From assembly GCF_000190475.1 (NCBI RefSeq), contig NZ_AEWH01000059.1:143372-207371 (forward strand): a DNA stretch of 64,000 bases. The letters are read 5' to 3'. This stretch comes from Ornithinibacillus scapharcae TW25 (lineage in GTDB: Bacteria; Bacillota; Bacilli; Bacillales; Amphibacillaceae). This document shows, piece by piece, positions 1-8,766 of this stretch (position 1 is its first letter; each line of letters begins with the position of its first letter). Position numbers and translations under genes: made by a program. A model generated the notes under the pieces. The model ran no database searches. It saw only the letters and a program-made list of their open reading frames with translations, and was not told where the DNA came from.

Positions 1-1767
1 AATGATGGGTTACAAAATCAAGCCATTCTATTCCGGAAAGATGGGGATACAGATACTATTGTCATTGATCCTAACAAGTTAAGTGAGGATGGCACGGTTG
101 CCATGACAAACTATTCCTTTAGTAAGGACGGTCGTTATCTAGCATATGCTACCTCTACTCATGGTAGTGACTGGCAGGAAATTCACCTTCTTGACCTTAC
201 AAATAACTCAAAATTAGAAGACCATATCCAATATGTTAAATTCACTAGTATAACTTGGGCACCAGATAATACTGGGTTCTTTTATAGTAGATTCCCAGAG
301 CCTGGTAATGTAGAACCTGAAGATGAAAGTAATTTTAACAAGGTATACTTCCACAAGATTGGGGATAGCCAGTCTAACGACCAGCTTATACATGAACAGC
401 TTGAGGATAAGGAGTTAATGTTCTCAACCTTTACTAGTGATGACGATAAGTATCTTTGCCTTTACGTTTTCTTAGGCACAGCAACAGAGAATCGCTTTTA
501 CCTAAGGCCGATTGACTCTAATGACAAGTTTACGCGCCTATTGGACAAAGCCGATGCAGAGTATCTCTATGTTACGAATAAAGATAATACTTTTTACTTC
601 AAAACAGACCTTAATACTCCGAACGGGAAAATTATTAAGGTAGACATTAATCACCCTGATTCTTCTTGGGAAGAAGTAATTCGAGAGCAGGATGATGTAA
701 TTGATTTTGCCATATCATTAAATGATAAGTTTATCATCGGATTATTACACGATGCCCATCACCAGCTGAAAGTTTTTAATATGGATGGTACTTTCTCACA
801 TAACATAGAACTTCCAACCCTTGGGTCTCTGACAGATATTACAAAAAGCAAAGACACAAACGAAATTTATTTTGGAATAACATCATTTCTAAGTCCAACA
901 GTAGTTTACAACTACAACATGGATAATCGTGAACTAATGGTATTTACTGAATCAGAATTACCGATTGATATTTCCAAATTCGAAACAAAACAGGTTTTCT
1001 ATTCCTCAAAGGACGGTACTAAGGTTCCAATGTTTTTAACCTATTTAAAAGGGATAGAATTAAACGGGGATAACCCGGTGATTTTATACGGTTATGGTGG
1101 ATTTAATGTGAACATGACACCTTCCTTTAACCCGGCAATTCTCCGCTGGCTTGAAAAAGGTGGCGTATATGCGGTGGCTGTACTAAGAGGCGGCACGGAA
1201 TATGGCGAAGAATGGCATCGTGCAGGCATGCTAGAAAACAAGCAAAATGTATTTGATGACTTCATTTCTGCTGGGGAATGGTTAATTGCGAATAACTATA
1301 CAAGAAAAGAAAAGCTGTCTATTATGGGGGGATCGAACGGAGGACTATTAGTTGCAGCCTGTATGGTGCAAAGACCAGATTTGTTTGGCGCAGTTGTCTG
1401 TCGTGTGCCAGTAATTGATATGCTTCGTTATCACAAGTTTACGATTGGCCGTTATTGGATTCCTGAGTATGGTAGTGCTGATAACCCAGAGCAATTCCCA
1501 TATCTATATGCCTATTCACCACTTCATAACATTAAGGAAGGCGTAGTGTATCCACCAGTTCTAATTGCAACTGCTGAAAGTGATGACCGTGTTGTTCCAG
1601 CCCATGCGAAGAAATTCGCAGCAACCTTAATGGAGAAAGCTGATAAGGATTCAACAATTGTCTTGAGGCTTGAAGCTAAAGCAGGACACGGATTAGGAAA
1701 ACCTACATCAAAAGTTATAGATGAATGGGTAGACTTTTACGCATTTCTGGATAAGGAATTGAGATAA
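1..1767 (+). CDS. Prolyl oligopeptidase family serine peptidase (5' end outside window)
   Basis: The reading frame is open from base 1, so the gene begins upstream; the first in-window Met (103) lies inside the protein and is not the start. The C-terminal alpha/beta-hydrolase domain is complete. Nucleophile Ser is in GGSNGG (about 1325-1342), acid Asp in ESDDRVVP (about 1576-1599), and His in AGHGLGKP (about 1681-1704). The preceding ~330 residues match the beta-propeller of S9A peptidases (repeated short strands, 'PDNTGFFYSRFP'). Known role of the family: cytosolic cleavage of proline-containing oligopeptides. No signal peptide can be judged because the N-terminus is missing. Followed by a 480-bp non-coding segment. 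Confidence 0.95.
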   Translation, partial: NDGLQNQAILFRKDGDTDTIVIDPNKLSEDGTVAMTNYSFSKDGRYLAYATSTHGSDWQEIHLLDLTNNSKLEDHIQYVKFTSITWAPDNTGFFYSRFPEPGNVEPEDESNFNKVYFHKIGDSQSNDQLIHEQLEDKELMFSTFTSDDDKYLCLYVFLGTATENRFYLRPIDSNDKFTRLLDKADAEYLYVTNKDNTFYFKTDLNTPNGKIIKVDINHPDSSWEEVIREQDDVIDFAISLNDKFIIGLLHDAHHQLKVFNMDGTFSHNIELPTLGSLTDITKSKDTNEIYFGITSFLSPTVVYNYNMDNRELMVFTESELPIDISKFETKQVFYSSKDGTKVPMFLTYLKGIELNGDNPVILYGYGGFNVNMTPSFNPAILRWLEKGGVYAVAVLRGGTEYGEEWHRAGMLENKQNVFDDFISAGEWLIANNYTRKEKLSIMGGSNGGLLVAACMVQRPDLFGAVVCRVPVIDMLRYHKFTIGRYWIPEYGSADNPEQFPYLYAYSPLHNIKEGVVYPPVLIATAESDDRVVPAHAKKFAATLMEKADKDSTIVLRLEAKAGHGLGKPTSKVIDEWVDFYAFLDKELR

Positions 1768-2249
1768 AATTTGATAAGGCATGTTGTGCCATACTAATTC
1801 TATTTAGTGTACTGATTATCAAGAAGAATTGTTACTGTATCAACTATTCTTATCCTTTGTAATATACCAGTAGGATCCTCTAGCGAATATCAGTATTATA
1901 AACTTTCACCTATAAGATGATGATTGTGGTTATTATCATGAAATCACTGAATTATATTCTCGTGAACGTGATGAGAGCTAGCTTTCATCATCTTTTTATT
2001 GGGATTAACTCCTGAGAACGTGATGAAACAGCTGTTAGTTACCAATTTTACCGATATTCACTGTCGTAAAGTACTCTAGAAGCTTCATCAACTACATTTC
2101 CATCGAATTCTTAGCCAAAGTCACTTCGAGAGACTTCCTTAGTCTCCTCATACGTTACAAAAATAGGCTCACCTACCTCCAAACGAAGACACTGCAAGCA
2201 GATGTCGACTTGTGCGGCTGGTGAACCTATCTATTAACCTGATATTCTA
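1768..2249. other. 482-bp non-coding segment with repeats and inverted repeats
   Basis: No credible gene is seen here. It holds two copies of GAACGTGATGA (1964-1974 and 2016-2026), a hairpin at 1970-1989 with a T-rich tail, and a near-perfect inverted repeat (ATAGGCTCACC around 2163-2173 against GGTGAACCTAT around 2222-2232). On the minus strand a short stop-bounded frame covers about 2109-2230. The base composition is less AT-rich than the neighbouring spacers. It may be a decayed mobile-element or intergenic repeat remnant, but I cannot identify it. Confidence 0.4.
1970..1998 (+). terminator. Possible terminator hairpin
   Basis: GATGAGAGCT / AGCTTTCATC form a 20-nt inverted repeat (one G-U pair), and shortly after comes TTTTTATT. 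It is about 200 nt beyond the peptidase stop. It could end that transcript, or it could be part of the repeat segment. Confidence 0.4.
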
Positions 2250-2957
2250 TTAATCAAGCTCTCTTTTCTTATAAACAAATGCAGTGACAATAAAGGAAAC
2301 AACCGCCCATGCTAGTAATATAGCTAAATGACTCCACAGGTCACCAAAGCCTAGGCCTTCTTCTACTTTATACGCAAATTCTACTAATTGAATATTAGGT
2401 AAGTATTCAATAAAGGAAAGTGCCGGATACTTATCAACTAATACCATTAATAATGAGCCAAAACCAAATAGAAAGATTACCGGTAAAATAATAACAGATG
2501 CCTCAACAACTGTACGTGATAATAGTCCAAGTAAAGTTCCAATTCCAATGTAAAATAACATAGAAATAATTAGAGCAATAGCAACCATACCCAGACTTGC
2601 TGGTTCATAATCCATGATCATGGAACAAAGAACTAATGTTATCGCAGTTAGAAATAACGTAACAAGACTTTTTCCTGTAAGAATCTCTGTTAAAGAAGCT
2701 GGGGAAAGCATCAACCCTCTTAATGTATGCTTTTCCTTCTCTTCCGCTATTACGGCACATTGAATAAATGCAGTAACAGAAGCCAAGGTTAAATTAATTA
2801 CCATATAATGTAACTCCAAATTCATATCATACATTCCACCATATAGAAACGCCATCAATATTGGTAGAACAATAATAGAGCTAACAAACAAGTTTTTAGA
2901 TAAATCCTTTAAATCCTTATTGAATATTGCGTAGATTCGCTTCCATGAAAATGTCAT
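2250..2957 (-). CDS. ABC-2 type transporter permease
   Basis: A 235-residue integral membrane protein with about six hydrophobic segments. It has the ABC-2 layout: a cytoplasmic N-terminus ending 'KDLKDLSKNLF', TM1, TM2 with 'AVIAEEKEKHTLRGLMLSP' (the conserved coupling loop of this family), then four more helices and a basic tail (YKKRELD). Its start overlaps the stop of the upstream ATPase by 4 bp, so the two are translationally coupled and form one exporter. The substrate is not evident; such pairs export lipids, peptides or antimicrobials. Probably controlled by the LytTR protein encoded just upstream. Confidence 0.9.
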   Translation of the reverse strand: MTFSWKRIYAIFNKDLKDLSKNLFVSSIIVLPILMAFLYGGMYDMNLELHYMVINLTLASVTAFIQCAVIAEEKEKHTLRGLMLSPASLTEILTGKSLVTLFLTAITLVLCSMIMDYEPASLGMVAIALIISMLFYIGIGTLLGLLSRTVVEASVIILPVIFLFGFGSLLMVLVDKYPALSFIEYLPNIQLVEFAYKVEEGLGFGDLWSHLAILLAWAVVSFIVTAFVYKKRELD

Positions 2958-3802
2958 ACTAATTCCCTCCCAGTAATCTCTACGAAAATGTCTCCTAATG
3001 TCGGCTCGTTTGAGTGAATCGAAACTATCTCATTATTAGACATATATTTATAAACCTCATCCGCACCTTCTGCCCCACCTGGAAGGCTAATGATCTGGCC
3101 ATTCTTTAATTCCAACCTGACACTACCATCCGCAAATTGTCTGCGCAGTGTTTTAGGTTCATCTAGTAATTGAATTTTTCCTTTATTTAGGAAAGCAACA
3201 CGATTACAAAGTGTCTCCGCTTCACTCATATCATGAGTAGTTAAAAAGATTGTGGTGCCTTTTTCGTTTAAAAGTCGAAGACCATCATGTATTTGTTTAG
3301 AATTCGCTGGGTCAAGAGCAGACGTCGGCTCATCTAGGAATAATAGATCTGGCTCATGAAGCAATGTTCTAGCTAATAGCACACGTTGTGTCATCCCTTT
3401 AGACAACTTAGAAACAACCTTCTTCCTTTCCCCGCTAAGATTAACTAAATCTAATACTTCTTCCATTCGTTTTCTTGGTACATCATACAGGTCACAGTAT
3501 AATTTTAAGTTTTCTTCAATAGATAAACGTTGATATAATCCACTATTATCAGAAAGGACCCCAATTCTTTTTCGATAAGCAGCCGTATTTAATGCAGTGT
3601 TTTTCACACCGAATACTTCAGCATCACCAGATGTCTGTAGCAACTGTCCCGTTAAAATTTTAATTGTCGTAGTTTTTCCAGAACCACTTGGACCTAAAAA
3701 TCCAAATGTTTCTCCTTTTTTAACTTGAAAATTTACATCTTCTAATGCAGATTGGTTACCAAAAACCTTGGCTAGGTTTTTTACCTCAATAATATTCTCC
3801 AT
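2954..3802 (-). CDS. ABC transporter ATP-binding protein
   Basis: A 282-residue ATPase with all key motifs: Walker A GPSGSGKTT (about residues 38-46), signature LSKGMTQR (a variant of LSGGQ), Walker B LLFLDEPTSALD, and switch His in TTHDMSEAE. The C-terminal ~60 residues form the accessory domain usual in DrrA/CcmA-type exporters. It pairs with the ABC-2 permease that overlaps it. Start ATG at 3802 has GGAGGAG 7-8 nt upstream. Promoter features lie between it and the LytTR gene. Confidence 0.93.
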   Translation of the reverse strand: MENIIEVKNLAKVFGNQSALEDVNFQVKKGETFGFLGPSGSGKTTTIKILTGQLLQTSGDAEVFGVKNTALNTAAYRKRIGVLSDNSGLYQRLSIEENLKLYCDLYDVPRKRMEEVLDLVNLSGERKKVVSKLSKGMTQRVLLARTLLHEPDLLFLDEPTSALDPANSKQIHDGLRLLNEKGTTIFLTTHDMSEAETLCNRVAFLNKGKIQLLDEPKTLRRQFADGSVRLELKNGQIISLPGGAEGADEVYKYMSNNEIVSIHSNEPTLGDIFVEITGRELV

Positions 3803-3846
3803 GTTTCTCCTCCGTGTAATTCATTTTTTCTTGTAATGCTAGATTA

Positions 3847-3896
3847 GTATAAAACAAGGCTTTTTACAGCATTTTTTCCATGAAAGGAGCATTTTT
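3847..3896 (-). promoter_or_regulatory. Promoter of the ABC exporter with tandem LytTR-type direct repeats
   Basis: On the minus strand a -10 TATACT (3847-3852) has no good -35. Instead two direct copies of AAAAATGCT (reverse complement at 3868-3876 and 3888-3896) sit 20 bp apart just upstream. LytTR regulators are known to bind pairs of ~9-bp direct repeats about two helical turns apart, and a LytTR gene is immediately upstream. That this is the binding site is inference. Confidence 0.5.
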
Positions 3897-3911
3897 CAGG
3901 TTGAATGGAGC

Positions 3912-4955
3912 TTATTTTAATCCCAACATTTCCTTTAATTGCGTCATTTTCGTCTTAGAAAGTGGGATTGTCGATTTTGGTTTATCATCAAGAACAAGAC
4001 TATAACTATTCCTGGTCCATGTGATGACCTCCCGAACCTTTTGTAAATTTACGATATAGGATCGATGACAACGGAAGAAACCAAACGGCTTTAGTTTCTC
4101 CTCTAATTCGTTTAATGTAAAGACACTTGGAAAACTGTCTCCTTTTATATAAACATGTGATTGACCATCATTACTTTCGATATAGTCAATTTCTGGTGGA
4201 TCAAAAAGAATGATTTTATCATGAACCTTAGTAGGAATCTTATTAAAGTTTACCGTTATTGGTACATCCTCTTTCTCTAATGGCTCTTCTTCCACTTCCA
4301 TCTCAGGGGATACAGTTGTATCCTGCATGTCCACTTTATGTATTCCGTCCTCATTTAATCGGTAAACACAATCAGCCATTGTAATCGCATTTTCCATATT
4401 ACCAGTTAGTATAAGTACTGCCTTTCCTGATTCTTTTAAGTAGCTGACGATATTGAGGATTACTCGCCTCGTTTCCATATCAACATTCCAATCAGGTTCC
4501 TCAAAAATATATAATTCCGGATTTTGTACTAATAAAATGGCAAGATGTACCCTTCTCTGTTCTGAGAATGTCAGATTCCGTATCGCGGAGTGCTTCACCT
4601 GACTTAACTGTGTGATGGTGAATACATCCTCCAACGACACATCCGTATCATATAATTTTTTGAATAGCTTGAGATGATCAAGTACCGATAGTCTTTGGTA
4701 AAGACCTTGGTTAAGAAAACTAATACCTATTCCCAGTTCATGAAGATTATTACGTTCCGAAAGTTTTTTCTCCAGTACGGTTATTTCTCCATTTATCGTG
4801 CTTTTCCCTAAAAACAACTTCAAGATTGATTCTCGGATATTCAGACTAGAATGAATAGATACTGTATCTCCTCTAGATATCTCTAAGTTGAATTTCGGGA
4901 ATAAAAGAATATCCTTATCTTGTTTCTCTAAATTATGTATCGATAAGACGTTCAT
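3912..4955 (-). CDS. LytTR DNA-binding regulator fused to a degenerate ABC-ATPase domain
   Basis: Two parts. Residues about 1-215 have the ABC ATPase fold but lack working motifs: the Walker A position reads 'SIHSSLNIRES' with no GxxGxGK, the signature is 'LTFSEQRRVHLA' instead of LSGGQ, and only the Walker B-like 'LYIFEEPDWNVD' survives. Residues about 240-345 are a LytTR domain ('FFRCHRSYIVNLQKV'). Start ATG 4955 is chosen because GGGGG lies 11 nt upstream; an in-frame ATG at 4973 has no ribosome site. It is transcribed toward the ABC exporter pair 110 bp downstream and very likely regulates it. This fusion type exists elsewhere in Bacilli to my knowledge. It probably does not hydrolyse ATP. 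Confidence 0.85.
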   Translation of the reverse strand: MNVLSIHNLEKQDKDILLFPKFNLEISRGDTVSIHSSLNIRESILKLFLGKSTINGEITVLEKKLSERNNLHELGIGISFLNQGLYQRLSVLDHLKLFKKLYDTDVSLEDVFTITQLSQVKHSAIRNLTFSEQRRVHLAILLVQNPELYIFEEPDWNVDMETRRVILNIVSYLKESGKAVLILTGNMENAITMADCVYRLNEDGIHKVDMQDTTVSPEMEVEEEPLEKEDVPITVNFNKIPTKVHDKIILFDPPEIDYIESNDGQSHVYIKGDSFPSVFTLNELEEKLKPFGFFRCHRSYIVNLQKVREVITWTRNSYSLVLDDKPKSTIPLSKTKMTQLKEMLGLK

Positions 4956-5164
4956 GAAACCATTATCCCCCATTATGTTACTTTGTTCTGACTGATAAAT
5001 TCAGGCTATGTACCTATGGTATCGTTTGTAGCTCTTATTGACTAGTACTAATTTGTAAAAAAATCTGCAAAGTTCGTATATACTGGGCAATCGATTATTA
5101 GAAAACTCGCAATCGCTAGTTTTTGTTATGCAGGGGAGATAGCTAATTTATACTTTCTATCTGC

Positions 5165-5198
5165 AAAAAAAATGGTAGAGGATTCTCCCCTACCATTT
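5165..5198 (-). terminator. Rho-independent terminator of the chemoreceptor gene
   Basis: Inverted repeat AAATGGTAG...CTACCATTT followed by eight T on the minus strand, directly after the stop at 5206. Confidence 0.85.
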
Positions 5199-5205
5199 AT
5201 ACAGT

Positions 5206-6672
5206 CTAGTTTTGATTGATTAATTCTTTTGCCTTAGACGCTGTTACATCCATATCTCTAGCGATTACTTCACTATCTGTGGATAATCCTTCTACTGTGG
5301 CACTCATTTCTTCGAGTCCCGCAGACGTCTCTTCGATAATGGCTGCCAAATCATTCGTTGATACCTCAATTTCGGTTGATTGATCCATTACTTTACTAGA
5401 AAGATTCGTAAAACTAGTTAAGCTTTCATCCAAGACTTGTAATGTTTCGGTAACTTTCATAAAGTAATTAGATACTTCCTCTGTTGTCTTGACGTTTGTA
5501 TCAATCTGAACATTGCTAGTTTTCATTTTCTCTAGGGCTTGTGAGTTACTTTCATTTAGTTCTATTAAGTTTTCGGTAATTCTTTCTGTTGACTTACTCG
5601 TCACTTCCGCTAGCTTACGTATCTCTTCTGCTACAACGGCAAATCCCTTACCAGCTTCTCCAGCTCTTGCCGCTTCAATCGAAGCATTTAGGGCGAGTAA
5701 GTTTGTTTGTTCTGTTATCCCTCTAATGGTTTCTGCAAACTCATTTGTTTCCTCAAGTTTACTAGATAAAGTTAAATAGGTTGAATTCAATTCCTCGATA
5801 GTTGCTTTTAGGGCATGAATATCTAATTTTAACTCATCAATTTGATTTTTACCTTCTAAGGAAGCCGTATACGCTTCTGATGATTCTACCTTCAATTGAT
5901 TGGAAGTATCATAGATTGTTTGCATCCCTTGTTTCGTTTCAAATGCATTTTGAGATATATCTGTAATTTGATTAGATTGCGTTTCCACTCCACTTGCCAT
6001 TTCATCAATTGAAGTTGCTATTTCTTTTTGCGAATTCATATTTTGTTGAATACGTTCGTTCATCGCGGAAATATTTTCCACAATAAGCGATACGTTAGAC
6101 TCAAGCATTTCTTTGTCTTTTAATTTTAGTTCTGCATCCAAGGAGGACGCATTTAGTAACTCTTCAATTTTTTTAAACTGTCCCGCTGACAAGCGAATAA
6201 TAACAAAGAACATTACACCTAACAAGATATATATAAGCATAATATAACTAAATAAATCTTTAACTGCCGAATCGGTACTCATAACATGGTTTAGTATTAA
6301 AATTGCAAAACCATAGAAATAACCAAGTAAGAACCAGCCCAATCTGAGCTGTATTGCCGAAAACATCGTTAAAAACAAAAGTATTAATACGATTTGTATA
6401 CTACTTCCACTAATAAACATCCCAATTATGGAGAAAGTATATACCTGGATAATTGTAGCTAATGGAAATAGGTTCGGTTTCTTGAGTGCCTTAAATAAAA
6501 AGAAAAAACCAACCAATAAGAATACATCAACACCATATAGAATCGTTGTATCCATATTACCAGTCGTTAGTGATAACATAAATGCCGCAAATAAAGAAAT
6601 CCCCATTGTAATGACCATTAACGTATTTTTCTTGATTGTATCTGCTTGAATCAAATCTTTAACTAGATTCAT
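5206..6672 (-). CDS. Methyl-accepting chemotaxis protein with polytopic N-terminal membrane domain
   Basis: About 488 residues. The first ~165 residues carry six hydrophobic helices with only short loops, so there is no periplasmic/extracellular ligand domain; no HAMP domain is evident. A long coiled coil follows, with the conserved MCP hairpin around residues 320-365 ([19 protein letters not shown], then [13 protein letters not shown]) that contacts CheA/CheW. Start ATG 6672 follows GGGTGAG; an in-frame GTG at 6681 is the alternative. Such receptors may sense membrane-dissolved or intracellular signals. A perfect palindrome lies in its leader (6700-6735). Stand-alone gene with its own terminator. 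Confidence 0.92.
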   Translation of the reverse strand: MNLVKDLIQADTIKKNTLMVITMGISLFAAFMLSLTTGNMDTTILYGVDVFLLVGFFFLFKALKKPNLFPLATIIQVYTFSIIGMFISGSSIQIVLILLFLTMFSAIQLRLGWFLLGYFYGFAILILNHVMSTDSAVKDLFSYIMLIYILLGVMFFVIIRLSAGQFKKIEELLNASSLDAELKLKDKEMLESNVSLIVENISAMNERIQQNMNSQKEIATSIDEMASGVETQSNQITDISQNAFETKQGMQTIYDTSNQLKVESSEAYTASLEGKNQIDELKLDIHALKATIEELNSTYLTLSSKLEETNEFAETIRGITEQTNLLALNASIEAARAGEAGKGFAVVAEEIRKLAEVTSKSTERITENLIELNESNSQALEKMKTSNVQIDTNVKTTEEVSNYFMKVTETLQVLDESLTSFTNLSSKVMDQSTEIEVSTNDLAAIIEETSAGLEEMSATVEGLSTDSEVIARDMDVTASKAKELINQN

Positions 6673-6699
6673 GCTGCTCACCCATCTCTTCTTGTCTTT

Positions 6700-6735
6700 T
6701 ACCCTCTATATCGACATGATTCGATATAGAGGGTA
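6700..6735. repeat. Perfect 15-bp inverted repeat in the chemoreceptor leader
   Basis: TACCCTCTATATCGA, 6-nt loop, then its exact reverse complement. It lies 28 nt upstream of the chemoreceptor ATG. A T-run follows on the plus strand, but no plus-strand gene precedes it, so it is either an operator/leader hairpin or a terminator for an antisense transcript. Confidence 0.6.
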
Positions 6736-6891
6736 GTGTTTTTTGGAAAAAATTAGTATCGGTATCATTTTCCAATAATTCACCTACACAATATGGTAGT
6801 CATCAGCCCATTTCTTACGAATCAACTCCCATTCTAGTCATTTTCCCCATATATTAAAACGAATGGAGAATTATCGAAGGAGGAATACGAG

Positions 6892-7359
6892 TTGAATTAT
6901 TATGAATATGGATCACCACATGATGACGAAAGACAATTTAATTTACCTGGATATTTATGGGGGCAATTCTTTGGTCCTCAATTCCCCGGAGGCGGTCAAC
7001 AGCCTGGCTTTACACCACCAGGACAAACTGGTGGATTCCCTGGTTTTCCAGGAGGAGGTTTTCCAGGAGGGGGCTTTCCTGGACAGCCTGGAGGAGGTCA
7101 GCAGCAAGGTGCGCCGACTTCCCCTCCACCATCATTTACACCACAACAGCAACAATTTCAAACGTTTGCTGTAGACCCTGGTGCTATTAGAGGATGTTTA
7201 TTCCGTTTCACCTATGTATGGCTCGCGAACGGTAACGCGTTCTGGTACTATCCTACTTTTGTTGGTAGAAATTCTGTTGCTGGATTCAGATGGCGTGGAA
7301 ATCGTTGGGTGTACTTTGGAATAGACTTAAATCGCATCGCTTCTTTCCAATGCTTCTAA
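6892..7359 (+). CDS. Gly/Pro/Gln-rich protein with conserved aromatic C-terminal domain
   Basis: 155 residues. Residues about 20-90 are low-complexity (GFPGGGFPGQPGGGQQ, then PPPSFTPQQQQFQTF). The last ~65 residues form a compact aromatic domain (RGCLFRFTYVWLANGN, RNSVAGFRWRGNRW) ending in ...IASFQCF, with two Cys. I recognise the C-terminal domain as one shared by many Bacillus hypothetical proteins (sometimes misnamed 'transporter'); its function is unknown. Start is TTG 6892, decided by AAGGAGG at 6877-6883 with 8-nt spacing. No signal peptide. The repeat part could be a flexible spacer or surface tether. Confidence 0.85.
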   Translation: MNYYEYGSPHDDERQFNLPGYLWGQFFGPQFPGGGQQPGFTPPGQTGGFPGFPGGGFPGGGFPGQPGGGQQQGAPTSPPPSFTPQQQQFQTFAVDPGAIRGCLFRFTYVWLANGNAFWYYPTFVGRNSVAGFRWRGNRWVYFGIDLNRIASFQCF

Positions 7360-7443
7360 ATTAGCCTAATTTACACAATTAATATAAATGTAAAAAACAT
7401 TCCCCCTCCCTCTGCATACGATATAGTGGAAGGAGGGATTTTT

Positions 7444-7644
7444 GTGTGGGATAGACTTGCAGGCTTATATCTCATAGCCATTTTAGCAGGATTTGCCTTA
7501 ACATTAGTACCAGCCTCAGCAATCATTACATCACCAGTTTCAACCGTCCTAACACTGATTGGCGGAATTATCATCGTAATCTTTGCCATCGCTATCATCC
7601 ATCTTGCCTTTAGAGCACTTTTTACCAAGCATACAAAATCTTAG
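7444..7644 (+). CDS. Small two-helix membrane protein
   Basis: 66 residues with two hydrophobic helices (residues about 5-26 and 32-56) and a basic tail (FTKHTKS). GTG 7444 is the start: AAGGAGG (7430-7436) stands 7 nt upstream, whereas the GTG at 7426 would lie before that site. No known domain; function unknown. It lies 84 bp after the Gly/Pro-rich gene on the same strand. Confidence 0.7.
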   Translation: MWDRLAGLYLIAILAGFALTLVPASAIITSPVSTVLTLIGGIIIVIFAIAIIHLAFRALFTKHTKS

Positions 7645-7679
7645 TTTTTATCTATTGTTTATACTATCGAACCATAGAA

Positions 7680-7712
7680 AGAGGCCAAGGGGTGCATTAC
7701 CTCTTGGCCTCT
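7680..7712. terminator. Strong hairpin between convergent genes
   Basis: AGAGGCCAAG and CTTGGCCTCT pair around a 13-nt loop, with additional GG/CC pairs. It sits between a plus-strand and a minus-strand stop. The T-tracts are weak on both sides, so termination is likely but not certain. Confidence 0.6.
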
Positions 7713-7756
7713 ATTCCATCTGATTTACCTTCGTAATTATCTATCAAATATTAGTT

Positions 7757-8575
7757 CTAGCTATTGATAATTTCATCAACTGTAGCTTCCACTTCTTGGC
7801 GCGATATTTTATCCTGACCATTTTTCAGCGCATGGAGTGTTCGGTGAGCTAAAGCTAGTGGTATCCTACAAAATAGAATGATATTCTTTGTTTTGATATC
7901 TTTCATATATTCGTCTGCTTTCGCTAAATTAGCTGATGCATATTCAAACATATCATCCCTTGTCCAAGTATCTGGGAAGAATTTGACTCCTCTATCAGCA
8001 TCCTCCTCTTGATTGCGAAGAATATTGACCGCTTGAAGTCCTCTACCATAACCAATAGCTAAATCAGAGTCCGTTTCCGTATTGTCATACCATCTCCAAA
8101 TATCTGATAGCATTACGCCAACAAGACCAGCTACATAGTATGTATACTCATCTAAGTCTTCTTTCGTTATTATCTGCCAATTTTTCCCAACCCAATCAGC
8201 CATACCTCTTGCCATAATACTAGTTGAATCTAGTACCTTTTCTACTATACCTTCCGGACAAAAGGAAACCCAGTCAGCTAGTCTTATCGTTACTTCTGGA
8301 AGCATCTTTTGGTATGGTTCAATTAATTGCATATAAGATTCGACATTAAAATTATCTTTTAATAGTTCACTAGTAGAACGTAATAAATGTTGTTTGATTT
8401 CAGCATCCATTTGTTCATGGTCTTCAATCTCATCTATTGCTCGCATACATAGGTAGGCAGAAGCAACAGTTTTCCGTAATCTCGGTTTTAAAAGTTTTAT
8501 CGGAATATAGAATGTTCTGCTCGTTTCTTTAAGCATGCGCATTACTTCTTTTTCTAACTTCACCACGTCACTCAA
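7757..8575 (-). CDS. Squalene/phytoene synthase family protein
   Basis: 272 residues with the two prenyl-diphosphate/Mg sites of the family: first Asp-rich motif RAIDEIEDHE (D48...D52), second in NILRNQEEDADRGVKFFPDTW-type sequence around residues 180-200. Members condense two allylic diphosphates head to head (squalene, phytoene, dehydrosqualene); relatives such as B. subtilis YisP act as farnesyl diphosphate phosphatases instead. No desaturase or other carotenoid gene is nearby, so the product cannot be named. Single gene with an SD (AAGGAGG) before ATG 8575. Confidence 0.85.
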   Translation of the reverse strand: MSDVVKLEKEVMRMLKETSRTFYIPIKLLKPRLRKTVASAYLCMRAIDEIEDHEQMDAEIKQHLLRSTSELLKDNFNVESYMQLIEPYQKMLPEVTIRLADWVSFCPEGIVEKVLDSTSIMARGMADWVGKNWQIITKEDLDEYTYYVAGLVGVMLSDIWRWYDNTETDSDLAIGYGRGLQAVNILRNQEEDADRGVKFFPDTWTRDDMFEYASANLAKADEYMKDIKTKNIILFCRIPLALAHRTLHALKNGQDKISRQEVEATVDEIINS

Positions 8576-8623
8576 GCTGGTATATCCTCCTTAAAAACTA
8601 ACACTAAAGTTTGCTCTTTTGTG

Positions 8624-8666
8624 AAAGGGATTCCTTGAAAGCTACCACTTTCTTAGAATCCCTTTT
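8624..8666. other. Inverted repeat in the spacer before the squalene/phytoene synthase gene
   Basis: AAAGGGATTC and GAATCCCTTT flank a loop of about 22 nt. The T-tail (TTTTATTT) is on the plus strand, where no gene precedes it. On the minus strand it may end the lipoprotein transcript or form a leader hairpin. Confidence 0.4.
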
Positions 8667-8766
8667 ATTTAATCCATATTTTATCCATTGTTATTTTACG
8701 CTTAACATAAATAAAGTATAACAAACTTTTTGGGATAATGCTTGAATGAAGTATAGGTATATAGGA

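Noticed and set aside
6902-7190. Two other plus-strand frames within the Gly/Pro-rich gene
   Set aside because: Frameshifted readings of the low-complexity region; the TTG 6892 frame has the ribosome site and the conserved C-terminal domain.
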